Assembly (NCBI GenBank): GCA_963706905.1
Contig: CAVPNY010000011.1
Span: 248,001-312,000, forward strand
DNA length: 64,000 nucleotides
Source: CAVPNY01 sp963706905
GTDB taxonomy: Bacteria > Chloroflexota > Anaerolineae > Anaerolineales > UBA4823
Direction: 5' to 3'
Shown here: positions 28,003 through 35,824 of the stretch, one piece after another
How positions within the stretch are numbered: position 1 is the stretch's first letter
Layout of the letters: the number at the start of each line of letters is the position of its first letter
Translations under genes and position numbers: made by a program
Notes under the pieces: model-generated
Databases searched by the model: none
What the model saw: only the letters and a program-made list of their open reading frames with translations
Told to the model about the DNA's origin: nothing

Positions 28003-28073
28003 ATGGTTTACCATGGATAATCGTTTGAAATTCTGGTCAACAAGATGATTTACCAACGAATACGTGGTAAACC
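28003..28073. promoter_or_regulatory. Inverted GGTTTACC-type repeats upstream of the 641-aa secreted protein
   Basis: ATGGTTTACCAT (28003-28014) is a short palindrome, and GTGGTAAACC (28064-28073) matches its core in reverse. A related ATTTACCA lies between (28048-28055). The group occupies the spacer in front of the secreted protein gene and could be operator half-sites or an RNA hairpin. The evidence is pattern only. Confidence 0.3.
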
Positions 28074-28097
28074 TTCTCCAAAAGGAATCGTGTAGAA

Positions 28098-30023
28098 ATG
28101 CTTAACCGGACCGCCAGCTTTTATGGGAGCCTTGCTCTGATTGTTGCGATTTTTCTAATTGGCCTCCCGGGATCGTCAGGTTCATTCCAGGCAATTCAAG
28201 ATGCCCACGCCGCATCATCCATAAGTATTCCGGAAGGGCGCGATTATTCTACGGTTATTCTCAAGGACCCCTGGGATATGGGAGAGTATTCGGATGTATC
28301 CCAATATATAAATGGAGATGGGCAGTTTAATTTAGTTAAGAATATTAATATTCAAAATTCCGTTTTCTCTGCTCAATCTACAATAGAAAAAGATGCGTTT
28401 TTTCATGTCCTTTCACCAGGGTTTCACGATACCATCTCCGGTGGTAAAACCGGTGTCCGCTATCCGATCAATTCAAACCAATTTCATTGTCTTTATGTCG
28501 CGATGCGGGTTGGTGCACCTCCAGATGGATCTGGATCGGATCAGTTCCAGATTTTCTGGTTTGCAGATGGAAGGATGAACAGCGGAGATGCACCTTGGGG
28601 GAGCACACCAGGCTTTTTGGTTTACCCTGAAGCGCATGGCTCGACGCCAATCCCTTATTGGAAGATGTTCAAGATAGATTTAGCTACTCAAACCTCTCCA
28701 ACCGGCTGGGAGTGGAATGATCAACCAGTTTGGAGGGGCCTACGCATTGACCCGACGGTAAAGGCAGATGTGGATTTTTCAGTAGATTGGGTCCGCCTCA
28801 CTGATTGCGTCGCGTCAAATTACACCTTTACCTGGACTCCACGGACTGGCACATACGATATCTGGATCAGGCCTGAGAATGCTGCGCGCAATATACGCGT
28901 GGCAACCGATGTGGATGGGAATTCTGGCAGTACGACTATAGATGCACAAGGCTTAGCTCCAGGTTCTTATCAAGTTGGCTTAGGTAGTAGCACTGATTGT
29001 TGTACAGTTTGGAGCCCAACTGATCTGGTCATTAACCAAAGCCCAATTGCTCTATTCTCGCGACCTTCATTCACCAGTGGGCGAGATTACAGTTCCTCGG
29101 CTGGAAATCCCTGGGATTTCTCAGATAGCTCAGATGTTGTAGCAGTATATAATTCCCAAGCAACGATTCAAAGCGGGGTTTTGGATTTAATTACTCAATC
29201 GGGTTCATATCCGAAGGACCTCGATGCCCAGGTATTCCTGAATGTTCCGCAGGTATTCGATGGCAACCAATATCGCTTCCTGACATTTCGCTATTTTACT
29301 GAAGGACCCTGGCAGCGATTTGGTGGTGGCATGGTTGTTCGCTGGATCTGGACTATCCCAGGGATGAGCGATGGGGGAGGATCCCGTTGCCATCTGGTAA
29401 GCCAGGATATCCCTCATGATGTTGGCTGGCAGACGATATCAATCGATCTTTTCGCTCAATATAATGGTTCGGTAGAGCAGACAAGCGGCGATTGTGAGGG
29501 CGCGGATTTAACCTGGTCTGGATCAAGCGGAATATATAAATTGCGTTTTGATCCGAATGAGAATATTATGGGTGTCCCTTTACACCAGCAGGTTGATTGG
29601 ATTCGTCTGACGCAAGTGGATAGTGTGACAAAAGGGAATCCCTTTCCAGTTCAAATTGGCCTCAACAAATCACCTGATGGATTGACCCTCATTGCATTTT
29701 ATTACACCGATAACTTGCAAAATCCGACTCAACACCGGGCTGTGGAATACAAGTCCTTTTTCTCACCCGAATCTACTTTGGAATCTAGAGGTTTACAATC
29801 TGGATTGCCTCTGCAAGAGGCACAAGCGCAGATTTTTCTACCTGCAGTCTTACGAAATCCAGTTGCGAGTGAAATTCCACCAGTTGAAAATGCAGTGGAT
29901 TTTGCATGGGACACAACCGGGGTAAATCCAGGGGAATACTACATGTGTGTCGTGGTAGCGGATCAACATAATTCAGCTACTTATTGCAGCGAAGCCCCAG
30001 TAAAAGTAATCGCTTCCAATTAA
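28098..30023 (+). CDS. Secreted protein with two repeated beta-rich modules, unknown function
   Basis: A signal peptide (hydrophobic core near residues 10-25, cleavage near AHA-AS) precedes ~600 residues. Two copies of a module are visible: one begins GRDYSTVILKDPWDMGEYSDV (~47) and ends VDWVRLTDC; the other begins GRDYSSSAGNPWDFSDSSDV (~329) and ends VDWIRLTQV. They resemble carbohydrate-binding or laminin-G-like jelly rolls, but no family is certain. A further beta domain follows each copy. Near the C-terminus is IFLPAVLRNP, close to IYVPVVLLNN of the secreted glycosidase. It sits among glycosyltransferases and may bind or anchor the glycan (inference). Confidence 0.65.
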   Translation: MLNRTASFYGSLALIVAIFLIGLPGSSGSFQAIQDAHAASSISIPEGRDYSTVILKDPWDMGEYSDVSQYINGDGQFNLVKNINIQNSVFSAQSTIEKDAFFHVLSPGFHDTISGGKTGVRYPINSNQFHCLYVAMRVGAPPDGSGSDQFQIFWFADGRMNSGDAPWGSTPGFLVYPEAHGSTPIPYWKMFKIDLATQTSPTGWEWNDQPVWRGLRIDPTVKADVDFSVDWVRLTDCVASNYTFTWTPRTGTYDIWIRPENAARNIRVATDVDGNSGSTTIDAQGLAPGSYQVGLGSSTDCCTVWSPTDLVINQSPIALFSRPSFTSGRDYSSSAGNPWDFSDSSDVVAVYNSQATIQSGVLDLITQSGSYPKDLDAQVFLNVPQVFDGNQYRFLTFRYFTEGPWQRFGGGMVVRWIWTIPGMSDGGGSRCHLVSQDIPHDVGWQTISIDLFAQYNGSVEQTSGDCEGADLTWSGSSGIYKLRFDPNENIMGVPLHQQVDWIRLTQVDSVTKGNPFPVQIGLNKSPDGLTLIAFYYTDNLQNPTQHRAVEYKSFFSPESTLESRGLQSGLPLQEAQAQIFLPAVLRNPVASEIPPVENAVDFAWDTTGVNPGEYYMCVVVADQHNSATYCSEAPVKVIASN

Positions 30024-30035
30024 TTACCTGAAGTC

Positions 30036-31167
30036 ATGCGCATTGGAATTGATGCCACTGCCCTGCCCCCACAACCCGTGGGGGCAGGAAATTACATTAT
30101 CCATTTAATTCGTACCTTGTCGAATTTAGAGAGTGAATTCGAGTTTGTCATCTTTGCTCAACCAGACAGGTGGCAACTGATCTCTGCAAAAGAACACAAG
30201 GGCATTCACTGGGTAAAAACTCCCTCATTTGATCCTGGCATACGCTTGGTTTGGGAACAGACACTTCTGCCTCGTCTTGTTCGCCAGTCGGGAGTGGACT
30301 TATTACATTCGCTGCACTATACCCGCCCATATCTTCTTTCGTGCCCTTCTGTTGTAACTTTCCATGATATGACCTTTTTCCTTTATCCGCATTTGCATAC
30401 TAGGATAAAACGCATATTCTTCCCATTGGCAATCCGTTTGAGCGCCAGAACCGCCCAGTCTTTAATCGCCAGATTCGGAAAGTACTCGCCAGGACGTGAT
30501 ACGCATCTTGCAGATTCCGTCGAAAAAAATAGTTTCGATTCCACTGGGAGTCGATCAGAAATTTCGGGTAATTGATGATCCTTTGGTACTGGAGCGAGTG
30601 CGTAGAGATTATAAGCTCCCCGATCGGTTCATCCTTTATGTTGGGCTGGTTGAGCCACGAAAAAATGTTCCACTACTCATCCGAGCTTATAAGAATCTGA
30701 TTGACCAGGGATTCACGGTCCCGCTTGTCATTGTCGGACGCTTTGGGTGGATGTACGAGGCTGTTTTGGATCAAATCGAGGGATTTGGATTAAAAGAACA
30801 AGTCCACTTTACCGGCTATGTACCAGGGGGAGATCTGCCTGTCATATATAATCTTGCCGGCATCTCCGTATATCCCACTCAGTATGAAGGGTTTGGGCTC
30901 CCGGCATTAGAGGCAATGGCATGCGGCGTCCCCGTAGTTACTTCTGCAGTGTCCTCTTTACCCGAAATTGTCGGTGATGCTGGGATACTTATCCCGCCTG
31001 ATGACGAAGGTACGTTAACTGAAGCGATCGCCAATGTTCTAAGAAACCCAGATCTACACGCAGAGCTGGCGCGCAAAGGCCCCATCCAGGCAGCACAGTT
31101 TTCATGGGAACAGACTGCGCAAAAAACGATCCAGTTGTATCGGCAAGTATTGAAGGTTCAAGAATGA
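30036..31167 (+). pseudogene. GT4 glycosyltransferase split by a one-base indel
   Basis: The N-terminal half (MRIGIDATALPPQPVGAGNY, VVTFHDMTFFLYP) and C-terminal half (FILYVGLVEPRKNVPLLIRA, YEGFGLPALEAMACGVPVV) together make a complete GT4 of ~375 aa, close to mannosyl- or rhamnosyl-transferases. The frame changes at ~30470. Removing one base (the A after GCC at 30471) restores SLIADSESTRQDVI, which fits the family's usual (I/L)IADSE(x)TR segment. Without that edit the first part ends at 30575 and the second lacks a start. The stop overlaps the ATG of the next gene (ATGA at 31164). Confidence 0.78.
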
Positions 31168-32058
31168 ATCCTGTCTTGTCGTTTTGCATAGTGACCTATC
31201 AGGCACGCGACTATTTAAAAGAGTGTCTATCCTCGCTCTATGGGCACGCTTCCTCGAATAGTCTGGAAGTGATTGTCGTAGATAACGGGTCCCAGGATGG
31301 GACCCTCGAAATGCTGACCAGGGAATACCCTGAAGTGCATGTAATTGGTAATAAGATGAACGCCGGATACACGCGTCCAATGAACCAGGCTCTTCGGGTA
31401 GGGGTAGGGGAGTTCCTGGTCCAGCTCAATCCAGATACCCATGTTCTACCTGGTGCGATGGACGCGATGGTGACATTCATGAGATCTCACACCCTGGTTG
31501 GCATATGCGGTCCAAAGGTTCTCAACCGCGATGGGTCTTTCCAGCAGAATTGCCGGAGAGGTGATCCGCGACCCTGGGCCATGATTTGTTATTTCCTGGG
31601 TCTTAATAAGCTATTTCCGAAGAGTAAACTATTTGGGGGCTATTTGCTCAACTACCTGGGTGAGGATGAATCTACCATAGTGGAAAATGTATCCGGATCC
31701 TGTATGATGATCCGTAGGGAGCTAATAGAGCAAATTGGATTATCTGGATGAAGATTTTTTTGCATACCAGGAAGACACTGATTTTTGCTGGCGCGCTCGT
31801 GAAGTGGGATGGCAAGTTTATTTTCTACCCGAGGCGCATATCATCCATTACGGTGGGCAAGGTGGATCACGAGTTGAACCTTTTCGGTCTATTATTGAAT
31901 GGCATCGCTCGTATTGGATCTATTATCGAAAACATCTGGCCAAGGACTATTTATTTCTACTAAACTGGTTATACTATCTTTTGATGCTGTTAAAGCTGGG
32001 TTTATCATTAGTGGTGAATTATATGCGGAAGGAGAGATACGCTGGACCTAAGCGTTGA
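31164..32058 (+). pseudogene. GT2 glycosyltransferase split by a one-base indel
   Basis: It begins MNPVLSFCIVTYQARDYLK with VIVVDNGSQDGT and LVQLNPDTHVLPGA (GT2 motifs of the rhamnosyltransferase-like group) and reads to 31751. The remainder (LDEDFFAYQEDTDFCWRARE, then HYGGQGGSR and a C-terminal hydrophobic stretch) is one frame over. Removing one T near 31740 restores EQIGYLDEDFF, the usual sequence of this family. The start overlaps the preceding stop. It is one of three glycosyltransferases in 27-32 kb with such breaks. Confidence 0.78.
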
Positions 32059-32072
32059 GTTGATTCCAGGAT

Positions 32073-33188
32073 ATGTTCTGGTGGGGATCAGTATCCAGAT
32101 CGATCGGATCTACGATGGTTGATGTATCGGCGATATCTTTTATCTTTGATGCAATTCTGCTTTCTTCAATCCTGGTTGGAGTTTTAGCCTGGTTGAGTAT
32201 CCGTTTTACCCGGCGAGTCGGTTTATTAGATCAACCGAATAGCGCGCCGCATAAGCATCATTCTGTAGCTACTCCCCTGGCTGGCGGCTTGGCGCTTTTC
32301 AGTGGACTACTTCTCTCAGGATGGCTCATGGGGACATTCAAAGATCCAAATGTTGTAGCTGCCTTCGTTGCAGGGAGCGTGGTATTCCTGTTCGGATTGT
32401 GGGACGATTATAAAGGGATCTCCCCGTCACTTAAAATCCTTGGGCAAGTCCTGGCGGTGGCGGTCTTGATCGCTTTAGGAGTGTCGATCCGGGTATTCGA
32501 GTCGCCAGAATTTCTCTTGGTCATTGACTGGCCTTTTAATCTGTATCTGGACTGGCTCCTTACATTCCTTTGGGTTGTAGGAATCACAAATGCTTTTAAT
32601 TTCGTTGATAGTATGGACGGATTGGCAGTTGGTTTGGGGGGGATGGCTGCGGCTTTCTTTATGTTGGTAACGATTGACTCTGGACAATTATTGCTTTCTC
32701 GGCAAAGCGCTCTTTTACTTGGAGCTTGTATTGGATTGTTTTTCTTTAATTCCCCTCCTGCCCGGTTGTTCCTGGGTGATTCGGGAGCTCAGACTCTGGG
32801 GTTTCTCCTGGCAGTGGTCGCAATTGCGTACCGTCCGCAGGGAGCTAACCAGTCATCGTCATGGGTGGTCCCAATCATGTTGCTTGGGGTGCCTATTTTC
32901 GATATGACTCTGGTAGTAATATCCCGATTACGGCGTGGCAAACCAGTCTACGCGGCTGCACTCGACCACACGTATCATCGCCTGGTTGCCTCTGGTTGGG
33001 ATTCGAATCGGGCGGTTTTAAGTATGCAGATAATTTCTCTCCTTCTGGGCTGTTTGGCGTTTATTGTTCTTAAGCGTCAACCTGTTGTGGCAAATGCTGT
33101 ATTTGTCGGCGTACTGGTTGCAGGTCTGTTGGTTTTAAATTACCTGGATAACCGGAAAAGGTGGCCAGAATCAACCAACGACATCTGA
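32073..33188 (+). CDS. Undecaprenyl-phosphate sugar-phosphate transferase, WecA/MraY family
   Basis: The 371-aa polytopic protein has the family's aspartate motifs: NFVDSMDGLA (~176-185), LFLGDSGAQ and DHTYHRL. The early HKHHSVATPLAGG matches the family's PxxxHxxPTPxxGG motif. It transfers a sugar-1-phosphate (commonly GlcNAc-1-P) from UDP-sugar to undecaprenyl phosphate, starting glycan assembly at the membrane. ATG 32115 is an alternative start. It heads the WecA-like, Wzz-like, Wzy-like group. Confidence 0.88.
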   Translation: MFWWGSVSRSIGSTMVDVSAISFIFDAILLSSILVGVLAWLSIRFTRRVGLLDQPNSAPHKHHSVATPLAGGLALFSGLLLSGWLMGTFKDPNVVAAFVAGSVVFLFGLWDDYKGISPSLKILGQVLAVAVLIALGVSIRVFESPEFLLVIDWPFNLYLDWLLTFLWVVGITNAFNFVDSMDGLAVGLGGMAAAFFMLVTIDSGQLLLSRQSALLLGACIGLFFFNSPPARLFLGDSGAQTLGFLLAVVAIAYRPQGANQSSSWVVPIMLLGVPIFDMTLVVISRLRRGKPVYAAALDHTYHRLVASGWDSNRAVLSMQIISLLLGCLAFIVLKRQPVVANAVFVGVLVAGLLVLNYLDNRKRWPESTNDI

Positions 33189-33218
33189 TTGGTCAAGTTC
33201 TAAAATACTGTACCTATT

Positions 33219-34301
33219 ATGCGTTCCTGGTCACTCTCTGACGAACTCTACCAGACTTTCCATCAATGGCCGAAGATCAGCCTCTTCTTCCTGATTGGAT
33301 GCCTGATAGGATGGGTAGTATCTTTGATACTTCCGGTGAATTACCGCGCCTCTGCAACTATCTATGTCGCCTTAAATCCTTACCGGACTTATGAAGATTC
33401 AAATTTCCTGGCAAACGTCAAACCTGAATACTCAAATCTGGATGATTATAAGAACTGGCAAATGGGGCAATTGAACACAGCAATATTTCTCGATGAAATC
33501 ATCCAGGAGACTCTGAACCGTCTCAAGGAACAAGATCAGGCCTGGATGTCTGTTGATGTAAATCAATTGCGAGATCAATTGCTTGCAGAATGGCGAAGTG
33601 CGGGAAAATGGAGTTTGGTTGCTGAAAACCGAGACGCTGAATTAGCTCTTCAAGCAGCAGAGACCTGGGGTGAGATTGTTTACGAGAGGGTTGGCTCGGC
33701 AGTTGATGCAGCCAGAGATCTCATCACGACCGATTATAAAATCGAGGCGGTAGTGCATAGTTGTAATGAAGCACAATCCCGCCTACAGCAATTTGAGCTA
33801 GCGCGGGATCAATTTAAAAGCTGGATAGCAACCGCTCAGGATCTGCCGGCAGAGGAGCAAATGGAATTAGCTGAGCGGTCGCAAGTTCTCGGGTTGGTGA
33901 CTGACCTGGCTCAATTAGAGCCAAGTTGGATGGATGTGTTGGAAAATCAGCCCGAAGCTGCATCTTCGAGAAGTGATTTCATTGAATGGACTGGAGAAGT
34001 TCTCTCTAAAATAGAAGGAGAAATTCCAGATTTAGAGGCGTCGGTTGAGCATCTCGAGGATGAGCATACTGACCTGGAGCAGCAATACACAGAGCAGTTC
34101 GCGCTTAGTCTGGGACTCTCCCCAAACCTGGAAGTTGAAAGAATTGAGATTGTCCCTGCTGAAAGAGTTCAGCCGACTGGGATAATGACCTTAGCCGGGG
34201 GAATGTGTGGTTTGTTGTTGTGGTTATTTATAGAATTGGTGCGCATTTCCAATCAAGTAAAAAGGAATGAACAGGAAAAACGGGATTTGGTTGCTGAATA
34301 A
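33219..34301 (+). CDS. Wzz-like polysaccharide chain-length/co-polymerase protein
   Basis: The 360-aa protein has a hydrophobic span near residues 22-45, then LPVNYRASATIYV, a typical Wzz start. A long alpha-helical, coiled-coil-prone middle (~130-305) follows, with a second span near residues 320-345. That topology is the hallmark of polysaccharide co-polymerases. No Walker motifs are present, so it lacks the tyrosine kinase domain of BY-kinases. It overlaps the next gene by 35 bases. Confidence 0.72.
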   Translation: MRSWSLSDELYQTFHQWPKISLFFLIGCLIGWVVSLILPVNYRASATIYVALNPYRTYEDSNFLANVKPEYSNLDDYKNWQMGQLNTAIFLDEIIQETLNRLKEQDQAWMSVDVNQLRDQLLAEWRSAGKWSLVAENRDAELALQAAETWGEIVYERVGSAVDAARDLITTDYKIEAVVHSCNEAQSRLQQFELARDQFKSWIATAQDLPAEEQMELAERSQVLGLVTDLAQLEPSWMDVLENQPEAASSRSDFIEWTGEVLSKIEGEIPDLEASVEHLEDEHTDLEQQYTEQFALSLGLSPNLEVERIEIVPAERVQPTGIMTLAGGMCGLLLWLFIELVRISNQVKRNEQEKRDLVAE

Positions 34302-35760
34302 GGCAGTGGCGATCGCCTGGGTGTTGCTCCTGGTGACGTTACCAGTCACAAGTTTCCCTTTCTTTCCAGGTGGTTTGGGAGGGGAGACTTTGGTGCGCCC
34401 GCTATCACTATTTCCATTGTTGCTATTGTGCATTCTGGTGACGATTCCAGACCTGTTTCGGCGCCGTTTGCCCAGGACCTTCCTGCCATTGTTTGCTTTT
34501 TGCGTTGTTGCCTTGATATCTTCGGTACTGGCATTGACAAGAGGGTCTGATGTTTTCCTGGGGATATCGCTACCAGCGCGCACTCTACGCAATCTGATCA
34601 CCCTGGGGATCGGAACTGCTTACTTCCTGACAGTGAGTCTGGTACCAAAAACCTGGGATGAGTTGAAATCATCGCTGCGTTGGTTGTATGCCGGTTTCGG
34701 GATCGCTCTGGCGTGGGGGACATTACAGGCGGTGTATGTGGTTTATCTTTATCCCCCGTATTTCGAGCTGATCAAGACAATACAAACATATATATCCACC
34801 AGGCGGCTTTTCGCCACGCGCATCTCCGGGATGACTTATGAACCGAAATGGTTCGCAGACCAGATCTGTTTTCTGTTGCTTCCCTGGTTGTTGTCATCGG
34901 TATTCCAAGGGCAAAGTGTTTTCAAATGGCGCTATCGCTGGATCACCATCGAGCTGATTTTACTCTGCTGGTCTGTGATCGTGCTTCTCTTTACTTTTTC
35001 TCGTACTGGTATGGTAATCCTGGTTGGATACATTCTCGTCATATTCTTTATATTTCGTCCGCGACGAGCCCGCCAGGAAACAGGTATCCAATCCAGATCC
35101 TGGCGAAAAAGGCAGGTGTTTGAAGCGCTTCTGGCTGTCAGCGTGGTAGGTCTGATTATTGTCGGTGTTGGGAGTCAAAATCGCTATTTCTCTCGCTTTT
35201 GGACCTATTTCACCGAACAAGAGCGCATAGGCCCTAATCGAACATATTTAGAATACCTAGGTTTTCGCCAACGGTTTGTTTATGCTGAGACTGCTTTTAG
35301 AGTTTATGAAGTCTTTCCCGTCTTAGGCGTTGGTCTCGGAAATTACGCTTTTTATTTTGACGAGATGTTGCCTGATTTACCATGGAGCCGGTTTCCAGAG
35401 ATCGTCCGCTATATTACCCCAGACGAAGATGCCCCACGCCTGATCACGCCCAAGAATCTTTTCGCTCGCTTGCTGGCAGAGACCGGTCTGGTGGGGACAA
35501 TCATATTTATTGCATTCGTGGTGTCTGTACTGGGTTGCGCCTTGTACCTGTGGTATTCTCCTTCACGGGAGCAGAAGGTTTGGGGGATGGGAGGAATATT
35601 AGCTTTGATGGTGTTTCCGATTCTGGTCTTCTCATTTGATTCCTTTGCGCTCCCCAATATGTGGGTCGTATTTGGTTTGATCACCGCTGCCGCGCATTTA
35701 AACCCTCCTGGTGTTAAAGAATCGCTCTCGAATACCGGCCTTTTGAATAGCAATCAATAA
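34267..35760 (+). CDS. O-antigen ligase/polymerase family membrane protein (Wzy/WaaL-like)
   Basis: The 497-aa protein has 11-12 hydrophobic spans. The region ITPKNLFARLLAETGLVG preceded by PVLGVGLGNYAFYF is the Wzy_C signature of O-antigen polymerases and ligases. With the WecA-like and Wzz-like proteins just upstream it completes a Wzy-type assembly set apart from a flippase, which is not seen here. Start ATG 34267 lies inside the previous gene. Confidence 0.82.
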   Translation: MNRKNGIWLLNKAVAIAWVLLLVTLPVTSFPFFPGGLGGETLVRPLSLFPLLLLCILVTIPDLFRRRLPRTFLPLFAFCVVALISSVLALTRGSDVFLGISLPARTLRNLITLGIGTAYFLTVSLVPKTWDELKSSLRWLYAGFGIALAWGTLQAVYVVYLYPPYFELIKTIQTYISTRRLFATRISGMTYEPKWFADQICFLLLPWLLSSVFQGQSVFKWRYRWITIELILLCWSVIVLLFTFSRTGMVILVGYILVIFFIFRPRRARQETGIQSRSWRKRQVFEALLAVSVVGLIIVGVGSQNRYFSRFWTYFTEQERIGPNRTYLEYLGFRQRFVYAETAFRVYEVFPVLGVGLGNYAFYFDEMLPDLPWSRFPEIVRYITPDEDAPRLITPKNLFARLLAETGLVGTIIFIAFVVSVLGCALYLWYSPSREQKVWGMGGILALMVFPILVFSFDSFALPNMWVVFGLITAAAHLNPPGVKESLSNTGLLNSNQ

Positions 35761-35824
35761 AATTGACAGGTACATGCATGCAACGTCTGATTAGGACTTG
35801 TGCAGGAGTTCAAGGATTCGGGGT

